A DNA stretch of 13,169 nucleotides from Chloroflexota bacterium (GTDB lineage: Bacteria; Chloroflexota; UBA6077), in contig JAJYNT010000474.1 in the NCBI GenBank assembly GCA_021786215.1, forward strand, positions 1 to 13,169, given 5' to 3'. Below are positions 7,137 through 13,169 of this stretch, piece after piece. Position numbers and translations under genes: made by a program. Each line of letters begins with the position of its first letter. Position 1 is the stretch's first letter. Under the pieces are notes generated by a model. That model was given only the letters and a program-made list of their open reading frames with translations. It had not been told where the DNA came from and did not search any database.

Positions 7137-8022
7137 CCATGGAGTCGAGCGCCAGGGCGATGGCGCCCAGCACTCCGGCTCGGCGCCCCAGGGCCGGGGG
7201 GACTATATAGCTATCTATGTTCCGCGTGATCTGAGGGGACTGGACATAGCCACCGAGCAACCTGAGCAGCCTGCCTCTCACCAAGGGGAACAAGTCCTTG
7301 CGCTGCATGACACCTCCACCCACGACGATGCGGCGCGGGGAATAGCAGAGGATCAGGTTCATCAACGCCAGAGCGATGTATCGAGCTTCCAGATCCCAGG
7401 CTTCGTGTTCGGCCGGGAGTGTCTCTGCCGGCTGATTCCATCGCTTCCTGAGACTTGGACCCGACGCGAGACCCTCGAAGCAGTCACCGTGGAATGGACA
7501 GCTACCGGGAAAGGGATCGAGAGTCCAATCGTGAGGGATGAGCATGTGGCCGACCTCCGGGTGTACCAACCCGTGGAGTGGCCGACCGTGACAAACGACA
7601 CCCCCGCCTATCCCCGTTCCCACGGTGATGTATACGGATGGATCGACGCCCACAGCTGCGCCCCAGCGGTACTCGGCGAAGGCCGCGCAGTTTACGTCGC
7701 TGTCGAAGGCCACGGGGACGCCGAGGGCGTCCTTCAGCATGCCCACGATGTCGGTCTGGGTCCAGCCCGGCTTCGGGGTCGTGGTTATGTAGCCGAAGGT
7801 CGGCGATGCGGGATCCAGGTCCACCGGCCCAAAGGAACCGACCCCGATGGCGGAAAGCGATGAACCGGCCGTCGCATTCCTGAAGAAATCCACGACTCTA
7901 CCTATCGTCTCTCCAGGGGTCGTTGTGGGAAGGCTGATCTCTGCTCGAATGTCCCGCGGCCCGCTGCCGACCATGCACACGAATTTGGTGCCCCCGGCTT
8001 CCACACCCCCAAACAGTGCCAT
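7132..8022 (-). CDS. ROK family sugar kinase, fructokinase type
   Basis: A 296-residue cytoplasmic hexokinase-fold enzyme, the normal length for bacterial ROK fructokinases; it would use ATP to phosphorylate fructose or a related hexose at C6. The N-terminal phosphate loop GGVEAGGTK (5-13) and the GTGIGGG turn (135-141) bind ATP. D109 in the FDSDVN segment aligns with the catalytic Asp. The zinc-site region HPEVGHM followed by [16 protein letters not shown] offers H159, C175, H178 and C181 as ligands. This form of the site is that of the YdhR/GmuE-like fructokinases rather than of ROK repressors, and no DNA-binding domain is present. Start: ATG at 8022, with GGAG 8 bp upstream and a promoter just before it. 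The frame is open to 8178, but that extension has no family sequence and contains the promoter. Glucokinase or mannokinase activity cannot be ruled out. Divergent from the GT4 pair. Confidence 0.88.
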   Translation of the reverse strand: MALFGGVEAGGTKFVCMVGSGPRDIRAEISLPTTTPGETIGRVVDFFRNATAGSSLSAIGVGSFGPVDLDPASPTFGYITTTPKPGWTQTDIVGMLKDALGVPVAFDSDVNCAAFAEYRWGAAVGVDPSVYITVGTGIGGGVVCHGRPLHGLVHPEVGHMLIPHDWTLDPFPGSCPFHGDCFEGLASGPSLRKRWNQPAETLPAEHEAWDLEARYIALALMNLILCYSPRRIVVGGGVMQRKDLFPLVRGRLLRLLGGYVQSPQITRNIDSYIVPPALGRRAGVLGAIALALDSMG

Positions 8023-8055
8023 GTTGCTCGCTCCACACCCCCTGAAGTACATCTC

Positions 8056-8084
8056 ATCATATTCCAGCTCGGTTGATCTGTCGA
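8056..8084 (-). promoter_or_regulatory. Sigma-70-type promoter for the ROK kinase gene
   Basis: Read on the minus strand: -35 TCGACA (8084-8079, one mismatch to TTGACA), a spacer of exactly 17 bp, and -10 TATGAT (8061-8056, one mismatch to TATAAT). Transcription would start near 8049, giving a leader of about 27 nt with GGAG at 8034-8031 and ATG at 8022. This supports the short form of the kinase. Confidence 0.7.
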
Positions 8085-8238
8085 TCCATCGTGGGTTTGT
8101 AGGGCCGTACTCGGGCATTGTTGCCGGCAGTCGTGAGATCTCAGGATGTGGGCTGCACCTCCCGTTCGGCGCGACCACGGCCCGAATCGTGCTAGGACAA
8201 TTAGATGGGCCTGCCGCGGCCTGGTCGCAATCTGCGCC

Positions 8239-8277
8239 ACGGGAGCGCTACGACCTCAGCTGATCATCTGCTCCCGT
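8239..8277. repeat. 8-bp inverted repeat upstream of the GT4-like gene
   Basis: ACGGGAGC (8239-8246) and GCTCCCGT (8270-8277) are perfect reverse complements separated by 23 bp, and the spacer contains the palindrome TGATCA (8261-8266). It lies about 80 bp before the GT4-like start. It could be an operator or a leader RNA stem; no regulator gene is adjacent and no T-run follows. Confidence 0.4.
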
Positions 8278-8343
8278 TCCGATGAACCGCTTCTCGCAGC
8301 TATGGCGCCGCGCGAAGTGGGTCTTGGGCAGGCAGGAACGCAG

Positions 8344-8350
8344 AGGAGGT
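8344..8350 (+). promoter_or_regulatory. Shine-Dalgarno site that sets the GT4-like start
   Basis: AGGAGGT at 8344-8350, 5 bp before ATG 8356. The frame is open a further 70 codons upstream to 8146, but that part is not family-like and lies in the divergent regulatory region. Confidence 0.8.
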
Positions 8351-8355
8351 GGAAC

Positions 8356-9588
8356 ATGCTTGAACCGAGACCCTTCGACGGACTAGCTACGGCAGCGAAA
8401 CCGCGAATCACCTACATGGCCAGCTATCCTCCCCGGGAGTGTGGTATCGCCACTTTCACCAAGGATCTGGTGGAGGCGGTGGATCGGGCTTTCCCGGGAA
8501 ACCCCGGGAAGATCGTTGCCCTGAATGAGAGCCAGTCCACATACTGCTACGGGACGGAGGTGAAATTCGCCGTCACCGTGGATGATCCGGAGAGCTACAG
8601 GGAAGCGGCCCAGTATATCAACCATTCCCGGACCGACCTGCTGTGCATTCAGCACGAGTACGGGCTCTTTGGCGGGCAGCACGGGGAGAACCTGCTCTCC
8701 TTTCTCAGTTGCCTGAACAAGCCCCTTGTAGTCACCATGCACACGGTGCTGCCCAATCCCGACGACCATCTGCGCAAGGTCACGAGGGAACTGGTGGAGA
8801 TGGCCGGCGCCAGCGTGGTCTTGGCCAAGAGGGCGCTGAGCATCCTGGCCGAGGACTACGGAGTTCGAAAGCCTACAGTCACCTACATCCCTCACGGGGT
8901 GCCCAACGTGCGAAAGCTGCCCTCCTCCAGCTTTAAGTCCATCCTTGGCATGGAAGGCAGATTCACCATCTCGACATTCGGTTTGATCAATCCCGGGAAG
9001 GGGATCGAATACGCGATCAAAGCTCTCCCCGCGGTCGTGCGCAAGTACCCGAACTTGCTATATCTGGTGCTCGGGGAGACCCACCCGGGGGTTCGAAAGA
9101 GCGAGGGCGAGAGCTATCGTAACCACCTCCACGAGTTGGTGTCTGAGCTCGGATTGCAGCGACATGTCAAGTTCAACAATCGCTATCTCACCAAGAACGA
9201 GATTGTCAGCTACCTGATGGCTACCAACATCTACCTGGTACCATACCTGAATCCCAATCAGATCGCAAGCGGCACACTGGCATACGCCGTCGGAGCCGGA
9301 CGGGCCGTGGTGTCCACGCCGTTCATCTATGCAGAGGAGTTGCTGGGAGAAGGGAGGGGCATGTTGGTCCCGTTCAGGGATTCCGATTCGATAGCTGAGT
9401 CACTGAACATCCTCATGGGTAACCCCACCATGCGTGCAGACATGGCGATGGCGGCTTACGCTTATGGGCGTAACATGACGTGGCACAACGTGGCGCGCGA
9501 ATACGTCCGACTGTTCAACCGCCTGCTGCTTCCCGAGGAGCTGGAGCCGGTTGTTGTGGAGGAGGAAGCGGAAGCGGCGGTTGGCTAG
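8356..9588 (+). CDS. GT4-like glycosyltransferase lacking the EX7E motif
   Basis: A 410-residue protein with two Rossmann-like halves of the GT-B fold. The N-half begins ITYMASYPPRECGIATFTKDL (from about residue 18) and contains the acceptor-side segments LLCIQHEYGLFGGQHGEN and VVTMHTVLPNPD. The linker TYIPHGVPNV leads to the donor-binding half, with FGLINPGKGIEYAIKALP and LVLGETHPG. The STYPPRxCGIATFT-type opening matches a GT4 subgroup often labelled mannosyltransferase-like (recollection). In classical GT4 enzymes EX7E follows the YLVPYLNP-type strand. Here Q302 and Y310 fill the two Glu positions, within NQIASGTLAYAVGAGRAVV, and YAEELLGEGRG comes after. The C-terminus is acidic (VVVEEEAEAAVG). 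No signal peptide or membrane segment is seen. It is followed by a glycosidase-like gene on the same strand. Retaining transfer of a hexose from a nucleotide sugar is likely; donor and acceptor are unknown, and the altered motif leaves activity open. Confidence 0.85.
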   Translation: MLEPRPFDGLATAAKPRITYMASYPPRECGIATFTKDLVEAVDRAFPGNPGKIVALNESQSTYCYGTEVKFAVTVDDPESYREAAQYINHSRTDLLCIQHEYGLFGGQHGENLLSFLSCLNKPLVVTMHTVLPNPDDHLRKVTRELVEMAGASVVLAKRALSILAEDYGVRKPTVTYIPHGVPNVRKLPSSSFKSILGMEGRFTISTFGLINPGKGIEYAIKALPAVVRKYPNLLYLVLGETHPGVRKSEGESYRNHLHELVSELGLQRHVKFNNRYLTKNEIVSYLMATNIYLVPYLNPNQIASGTLAYAVGAGRAVVSTPFIYAEELLGEGRGMLVPFRDSDSIAESLNILMGNPTMRADMAMAAYAYGRNMTWHNVAREYVRLFNRLLLPEELEPVVVEEEAEAAVG

Positions 9589-9611
9589 AGGCAGGGAGGA
9601 GGTGGTGATAG

Positions 9612-9676
9612 GTGATGTGCACCTCTTGGACGCCGCGCCTGAGGGGAGGGTGATGGAGAAGTGTGGCGTGACATAA
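9612..9676 (+). other. Chain of two tiny ORFs linking the GT4-like and glycosidase-like genes
   Basis: AGGAGG (9597-9602) lies 9 bp before GTG 9612, which is followed at once by ATG 9615. This frame runs 13 codons to TGA 9651-9653. The TGA overlaps ATG 9653 (TGATG), whose 7-codon frame (MEKCGVT) ends at TAA 9674-9676. That TAA in turn overlaps ATG 9676 (TAATG), the proposed start of the next gene. Such stop-start overlaps allow re-initiation. No conserved peptide is recognised, and chance cannot be excluded. Confidence 0.35.
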
Positions 9677-10848
9677 TGCTCGATAAGGTTCCTGGCTTCA
9701 GGCTGGATCGGCTGAAACGAATGACCGACGATACCGGCGTCGTGCAGCATGCGATGTACGCCCTGCCCGATACGAACCACGGCTATTCCATCGACGATCA
9801 GGCTCGGGCCCTGCTCGTTGCCCTGAAGCATTTCAATCTCACTGGTGACTGGTCGAGTCTCGACTTGGCTGCCACCTATCTCCGTTTTCTCAATTATGCC
9901 CAGATGGGCGACTTCCGGTTCCACAATTTCATGTCCTTCGACCGCCGTTGGGAGGATCCCGTGGGCTCGGAAGACTCGAATGGACGGGTCATTTGGGCTC
10001 TCGGATATACGACCCTCACCGGTGTCGAGGAGGATCTCCAGATGACCGCCCGGACCATGCTGTCGCGCAGTTTCTCCTGGCTGAGACGGCTGGAATTTCT
10101 TAGAGCGCGGGCTTTCTCCGTAATGGGACTCTATTACTATCTTCGCGCCGAGCCGGACGATGCCGATGCCAGGGAGTTGGTGGCGCACCACGCCGACGCC
10201 ATGGTGTCTGCTTTCGATCTGAAAGCCTCCGAGGAATGGGCGTGGTTCGAGGACATCTTGACCTACAGCAACGCTCGTCTGCCACACGCTCTTTTTCTTG
10301 CCTATCTTGTTACCTGGAAGCAGCGCTACCTGGAGGTAGCGAAGAGATCCCTGGACTTTCTGCTGAGGGTGGCTCACCTTGATAGCCCGAGCTACGTGAG
10401 CCTGGTGGGTCAGGCCGGCTGGTATCCACGCGGAGGGGAGTGCGCTCGATTCGACCAGCAGCCTGTGGATGCCAATGCCCTGGTGGACGCTTGCCTGGCG
10501 GCCTACCAGTTGACCGGCGACAGGAGATACTTGAGCGAGTCCCACCAGGCCTTCGCCTGGTACCTGGGACGAAACGCCCTGGACAAGCCCCTCTATTGCG
10601 AGAGCACGGGCGGCTGTTTCGATGGGCTCATCCCCGATGGAGTGAACCGAAATCAGGGGGCCGAATCGACCGTTTCCTACCTGCTCGCCTATCTATCGCT
10701 GGTCGAGGCCGGCCAGTTGGTATTGAACGAGGTGACCCGAGAGAAACGGCTCCCCCAGCTGGTGGTGCCCCGTCTTCTCCCCCTTAAGCCGTCGAGCCTC
10801 GGCGACTCGACTCCAGAGCTTTCGTCGGTTATCATTAATTGGGAGTAA
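9676..10848 (+). CDS. Glycosidase-like (alpha/alpha)6-barrel protein paired with the GT4-like gene
   Basis: A 390-residue mostly helical protein with Trp/Tyr-rich repeats like the six-hairpin glycosidase superfamily. Residue numbers here count from the alternative start GTG 9661; subtract 5 for ATG 9676. Conserved-looking blocks in order are: RMTDDTGVVQHAMY, HGYSIDDQARALL, FMSFDRRWEDPVGSEDSNGR, WAWFEDILTYSNARLP (W193, E197, D198), GWYPRGGECARFDQQPVDA (D265, D270), and GVNRNQGAESTVSYLLAYLSL (327 onward, E335). Acidic residues in the last three blocks are candidate catalytic or binding groups. No signal peptide or transmembrane segment is seen, so a cytoplasmic role beside the glycosyltransferase is likely. 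I recall this kind of protein next to or fused with similar GT4 proteins, but I know no demonstrated reaction. Hydrolase, phosphorylase or non-catalytic partner are all possible. Start uncertain: ATG 9676 fits the TAATG coupling, while GTG 9661 has GGAG only 2 bp away. Confidence 0.75.
   Translation: MLDKVPGFRLDRLKRMTDDTGVVQHAMYALPDTNHGYSIDDQARALLVALKHFNLTGDWSSLDLAATYLRFLNYAQMGDFRFHNFMSFDRRWEDPVGSEDSNGRVIWALGYTTLTGVEEDLQMTARTMLSRSFSWLRRLEFLRARAFSVMGLYYYLRAEPDDADARELVAHHADAMVSAFDLKASEEWAWFEDILTYSNARLPHALFLAYLVTWKQRYLEVAKRSLDFLLRVAHLDSPSYVSLVGQAGWYPRGGECARFDQQPVDANALVDACLAAYQLTGDRRYLSESHQAFAWYLGRNALDKPLYCESTGGCFDGLIPDGVNRNQGAESTVSYLLAYLSLVEAGQLVLNEVTREKRLPQLVVPRLLPLKPSSLGDSTPELSSVIINWE
10807..10835 (+). 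promoter_or_regulatory. Candidate promoter for ffh
   Basis: TCGACT (10807-10812), a 17-bp spacer and TATCAT (10830-10835, one mismatch to TATAAT) lie in the 3' end of the preceding gene, in an AT-rich patch unusual for this window. Transcription would start near 10842, 29 bp before the ffh GTG. The -35 box shares TCGAC with the ROK promoter. It would allow ffh to be expressed independently of the sugar genes. Confidence 0.4.
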
Positions 10849-10853
10849 CCGAC
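10824..10853 (+). repeat. 8-bp hairpin spanning the stop codon before ffh
   Basis: GTCGGTTA (10824-10831) and TAACCGAC (10846-10853) are perfect reverse complements around a 14-nt loop. The right arm includes the TAA stop of the glycosidase-like gene (10846-10848), and the left arm overlaps the candidate ffh -10 box. It has no following T-run. It could attenuate read-through, stabilise the upstream mRNA end, or act as an operator. Confidence 0.45.
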
Positions 10854-10858
10854 TAATC

Positions 10859-10864
10859 AGGAGG
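10859..10864 (+). promoter_or_regulatory. Shine-Dalgarno site that sets the ffh GTG start
   Basis: A full AGGAGG at 10859-10864, 6 bp before GTG 10871. The encoded protein then begins with the standard Ffh N-terminus FESLSDKLQ. Confidence 0.85.
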
Positions 10865-10870
10865 CGTCAA

Positions 10871-12223
10871 GTGTTTGAGAGCCTCTCAGACAAACTACAG
10901 GCCGTGTTTTCGCGGCTTCGGAACAAAGGAAAACTAACGGAAGAAGACGTCGACGTGGCTCTGAAGGAGGTCCGCTTGGCCCTCTTGGAGGCCGACGTTA
11001 ACTTCAAGGTGGTCAAGAGCTTCGTTGCCAAGCTGAGGGAGAGGGCCATAGGCTCCGAGGTGCTGGAGAGCCTGACCCCAGCTCAGCAGGTGATTAAGAT
11101 CGTCAACGAGGAATTGGTCGCCATGCTTGGGGGAGGGCAGGCGAAAATCGCCGTTGCTCCGGCCCCTCCGACCGTGATCATGCTGGTCGGTCTCCAGGGC
11201 TCCGGCAAGACGACTACCATTGCCAAACTGGCAATGCTGTTGCGCAAGCAGGGGCAGCGTCCACTGCTGGTGGCGGCCGATACCTATCGACCGGCCGCTG
11301 TGAAACAGTTGGTGACCCTGGGCAAACAGATCGACATCCCGGTGTTCAGCGACGAGAAGGGCAGCCCCCCCGCGATCTGCGAGGCGGCGGTGAAGCATGC
11401 CAAACACACCGGCCTGACCGCGGTCTTGTTGGATACCGCCGGCCGTCTGCATGTGGCGGATGACATGATGGCGGAGCTGGAGGAGATCCAGCGCAAGACG
11501 CATCCCACGGAGACCCTGCTGGTGGCCGACGCCATGACCGGCCAAGACGCCGTCCGGGTAGCCGAGGAGTTCAACGCCCGGGTCAGGCTGACCGGCCTGA
11601 TCCTGACCAAGATGGACGGTGATGCTCGAGGTGGCGCCGCCCTCTCCATGCGATCGGTGACCGGCGTGCCGATCAAGTTCGTCGGTGTTGGGGAGAAGCT
11701 GGATGCACTGGAGCCCTTCCATCCCGAGCGAATGGCCTCTCGAATCCTGGGCATGGGCGACGTGCTCAGCCTGATCGAAAAGGCGCAGGAGAACTACAGC
11801 CAGGAGCAGGGCCAGAAGCTGGAGAAGAAGCTGAAGTCCGGGACCTTGGATCTGGAGGACTTCCTGGAGCAGATGCAGCAGTTGAAGAACATGGGGCCGC
11901 TCAGCCAAATCCTGGACATGATCCCGGGGCTCAACAAGCTGACGCGAAGTCCGGAGGCAGCTTCCGCGTTGGATGGGAAACAGATCGGAAGGGTGGAGGC
12001 CATAGTTCTGTCCATGACGCCCGAGGAGCGGCGCAACCCTCACGTAATCGGGGGTAGCAGGAAGCGTCGCATCGCCAGGGGCAGCGGGACGACTCCGGCG
12101 GACGTCAACCGTCTCCTCAACCAGTTCTTCGAGATGCAGAAGATGATGAAGGCGATGGCCTCGGGCAAAGGGCCCTTCGGCAAGGGTAAGATGCCGTCGG
12201 GCCTCCCCGGGATGTTCGGATAG
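10871..12223 (+). CDS. ffh: Signal recognition particle protein Ffh
   Basis: A 450-residue SRP54 homologue that binds 4.5S/6S RNA and signal peptides, and docks with FtsY at the membrane. N-domain (about 1-90): FESLSDKLQAVFSRL and EEDVDVALKEVRLALLEADV. G-domain (about 95-295): G1 GLQGSGKTT (107-115), AADTYRPAAVKQL, LDTAGRLHVADDMM, LTKMDGDARGGAAL and FVGVGEKLDALEPFHPERMASRILGMGD. M-domain (about 310-450): a Met-rich signal-peptide-binding region (LEQMQQLKNMGPLSQILDMIPG), the RNA-binding segment GSRKRRIARGSGTT (395 onward), and a C-terminal run EMQKMMKAMASGKGPFGKGKMP. All expected motifs are intact and the length is normal. Neither ylxM upstream nor rpsP downstream is seen, which are common neighbours in other bacteria. 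The next gene is convergent, 6 bp away, with no obvious terminator between. Confidence 0.97.
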   Translation: MFESLSDKLQAVFSRLRNKGKLTEEDVDVALKEVRLALLEADVNFKVVKSFVAKLRERAIGSEVLESLTPAQQVIKIVNEELVAMLGGGQAKIAVAPAPPTVIMLVGLQGSGKTTTIAKLAMLLRKQGQRPLLVAADTYRPAAVKQLVTLGKQIDIPVFSDEKGSPPAICEAAVKHAKHTGLTAVLLDTAGRLHVADDMMAELEEIQRKTHPTETLLVADAMTGQDAVRVAEEFNARVRLTGLILTKMDGDARGGAALSMRSVTGVPIKFVGVGEKLDALEPFHPERMASRILGMGDVLSLIEKAQENYSQEQGQKLEKKLKSGTLDLEDFLEQMQQLKNMGPLSQILDMIPGLNKLTRSPEAASALDGKQIGRVEAIVLSMTPEERRNPHVIGGSRKRRIARGSGTTPADVNRLLNQFFEMQKMMKAMASGKGPFGKGKMPSGLPGMFG

Positions 12224-12229
12224 ATACCG

Positions 12230-12583
12230 CTAGACCTGCCGAGCCTGGCGGAGCGACTTGACGTAAAGAGCCGCACCCAGCACCAGGGGGCCTCCCAAAC
12301 CCACCAGAGTACTGGTGGAGCGACGCCCCAGGGACAGCAGCAAGGCTGACGCGAAGAATGACACGGCGATGCCGGCCACGTAGCTGGAGGACGGCACCTG
12401 CTCCATTTTCTCCAGCAGCTTCTCCGTGGTGAAGGATGGGGTTGTTGGCTTATGTATTACCCGTTGCACTCGGGTCCAAGCCAACTCGGCTTGCTCACGA
12501 AGCTCACCCCGGCGCTTTCGGGCGCCGCCGGTAGTTTCCTGACCCCCAAGGCCCTCGTCGCCCAACCCTTCTGGTTCACCCAT
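12230..12583 (-). CDS. Small predicted membrane protein of unknown function
   Basis: A 117-residue protein, not recognised. Residues 1-35 are polar and Gly/Glu/Arg-rich (MGEPEGLGDEGLGG, then ARKRRGELREQAELAW) and look disordered to helical. Two hydrophobic segments follow at about 67-86 (SSYVAGIAVSFFASALLLSLG) and 91-108 (STLVGLGGPLVLGAALYVKSL), separated by a short GRRSTS turn; a basic tail LRQARQV follows. Two transmembrane helices in a hairpin are likely, with the basic turn and tails deciding orientation. The ATG has AAGGGGG 6 bp upstream on its strand. It lies 90 bp downstream of the dehydrogenase gene on the same strand and may be transcribed with it. It converges on ffh with only 6 bp between stop codons. 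It is accepted as a gene because of the membrane pattern, the ribosome site and its non-overlapping position; function is unknown. Confidence 0.6.
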   Translation of the reverse strand: MGEPEGLGDEGLGGQETTGGARKRRGELREQAELAWTRVQRVIHKPTTPSFTTEKLLEKMEQVPSSSYVAGIAVSFFASALLLSLGRRSTSTLVGLGGPLVLGAALYVKSLRQARQV

Positions 12584-12673
12584 CTTCAGCCCCCTTATCT
12601 GTCATGATCCGCTCATAGGCCAGCGTCGTCGTGCACGTCGGCGGGTCGCAGAACCCATGCCATTGCACCGCTG

Positions 12674-13169
12674 CTACAGCTTTTCCCCCAGAGCCAGAAC
12701 CCTCGCGGCGACGGCGTCCCCGACCTGGCTGGTGGAGTTGTGGCCGCCCAGGTCCGGGGTTCTGACCCGGCGCTCGCCCAGCAGTTCGCTGACCGCTGTT
12801 TCGACCAGCTTGGCGGCTCTCTCTTCGCCCAGATGCTCCAGCATCATGCCGCCCGCGAGAATCGCGGCCACCGGGTTGGCGATACCCTTGCCCGCGATGT
12901 CGGGGCCGCTGCCGTGGATGGGTTCGAACATGGAGGGGCCGCCCTGGGGATTGATGTTGGCGCCGGGTGCCATTCCCATGCCGCCCACCAGACCCGCGGC
13001 TAGATCGGTGATGATGTCTCCGAAAAGGTTGGGAGCAATCACTACCTGATATCGCTCTGGACGGCGCACGAAGAACATAGTGATGGCATCCACCAGGGTA
13101 AACTCCAGCTGAATCTCAGGGTACTCCGCGGCTACCTTCGAGATCGATTCCCGCCAGATATCGTACATC
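12674..13169 (-). CDS. Isopropylmalate/isocitrate dehydrogenase family enzyme, C-terminal part (partial)
   Basis: The frame is open from the window edge for 164 codons and ends at TAG (12676-12674); the N-terminal half lies beyond base 13169. The ATG at 13168 is internal, because family motifs before it would still be needed. Numbering from that Met, the metal and substrate Asp residues are D27 (TLVDAIT), D51 and D55 (NLFGDIITDLAAGLVGG). The coenzyme loop FEPIHGSGPDIAGKGIANP (81-99) has D90-I91 where NADP-dependent isocitrate dehydrogenase has Lys-Tyr, pointing to NAD+. The enzyme oxidatively decarboxylates a 2-R-hydroxyacid such as 3-isopropylmalate (leucine), homoisocitrate, D-malate or tartrate. 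The C-terminal RTPDLGGHNSTSQVGDAV is typical of the family but does not separate these substrates, so no gene symbol is given. Confidence 0.88.
   Translation of the reverse strand, partial: MYDIWRESISKVAAEYPEIQLEFTLVDAITMFFVRRPERYQVVIAPNLFGDIITDLAAGLVGGMGMAPGANINPQGGPSMFEPIHGSGPDIAGKGIANPVAAILAGGMMLEHLGEERAAKLVETAVSELLGERRVRTPDLGGHNSTSQVGDAVAARVLALGEKL

Larger units (their letters stand above)
8023..8355. other. 333-bp divergent intergenic region (ROK kinase / GT4-like gene)
   Basis: No supported gene is seen here, although frames from both flanking genes are open into it. It contains the minus-strand GGAG site (8031-8034) and promoter (8056-8084) of the ROK gene, an 8-bp inverted repeat (8239-8246 with 8270-8277), and the GT4 Shine-Dalgarno site. 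No convincing plus-strand -35/-10 pair was found; an AT-rich patch GGACAATTAGAT near 8195-8206 is the only hint. Confidence 0.6.

Noticed and set aside
7006..7863. 285-codon plus-strand open frame antisense to the ROK kinase
   Set aside because: It starts in the ftsY stop region, has no ribosome site or recognisable domain, and mirrors the coding bias of the real minus-strand kinase gene.
8023..8178. N-terminal extension of the ROK kinase to an ATG at 8178
   Set aside because: The added 52 residues are not family-like and contain the promoter at 8056-8084; ATG 8022 has a GGAG site and gives the normal N-terminus.
8146..8355. N-terminal extension of the GT4-like protein by 70 residues
   Set aside because: No family sequence, and it lies in the divergent regulatory gap; ATG 8356 has AGGAGGT 5 bp upstream.
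9400..10545. 381-codon minus-strand frame across the GT4-like and glycosidase-like genes
   Set aside because: Overlaps two well-supported plus-strand genes and their junction, with no domain.
10934..12043. 369-codon minus-strand frame within ffh
   Set aside because: Antisense to intact Ffh motifs; His/Gln/Leu-rich composition typical of an antisense GC-rich frame.

Overview
The window is a 13.2 kb piece of a bacterial chromosome. GC content is high, and several genes start with GTG or TTG (tldE GTG, smc TTG, ftsY TTG, ffh GTG). Shine-Dalgarno sites of the AGGAGG type are common, and so are GC-rich dispersed repeats between genes. Gene order and style suggest a member of the Chloroflexota or a similar deep-branching high-GC lineage. 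This is inference: nothing in the window is diagnostic for a phylum.

Layout. (1) Positions 1-7009, plus strand: a compact cluster made of the 3' end of tldD, then tldE/pmbA, rnc (RNase III), smc and ftsY. It joins a peptide-processing protease pair to double-stranded RNA processing, chromosome condensation and the signal recognition particle (SRP) receptor. Gaps are 10 to 90 bp and smc/ftsY overlap by 4 bp, so the genes are probably co-transcribed. (2) Positions 7010-7131: a convergent intergenic region with an 11-bp perfect hairpin and a degenerate 22-23 bp repeat. (3) Positions 7132-10848: a carbohydrate cassette. A minus-strand ROK sugar kinase of fructokinase type is divergent from a plus-strand pair, a GT4-like glycosyltransferase and a protein that looks like an (alpha/alpha)6-barrel glycosidase. 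The 333-bp gap between the divergent genes carries a good minus-strand promoter. (4) Positions 10871-12223, plus strand: ffh, the SRP protein and partner of FtsY. (5) Positions 12230-13169, minus strand: a small two-helix membrane protein lying downstream of the C-terminal half of an NAD-type isopropylmalate/isocitrate dehydrogenase family enzyme that runs off the window.

How the genes work together: FtsY and Ffh are the two GTPases of co-translational membrane targeting. Here they lie 3.9 kb apart with the sugar cassette between them. The GT4-like/glycosidase-like pair has its own leader region and probably acts as a unit on a glycan or oligosaccharide; the substrate cannot be told from sequence alone.

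Points most worth a second look: RNase III has Ala where the family has a metal-binding Asp (E. coli D114); the GT4 protein has lost the EX7E motif (Q302/Y310); the GT4-like/glycosidase-like pair may be an uncharacterised glycan system; and at two junctions (before rnc and before the glycosidase-like gene) short ORFs are chained to the next start by TGATG or TAATG overlaps where that start has no usable Shine-Dalgarno site of its own.
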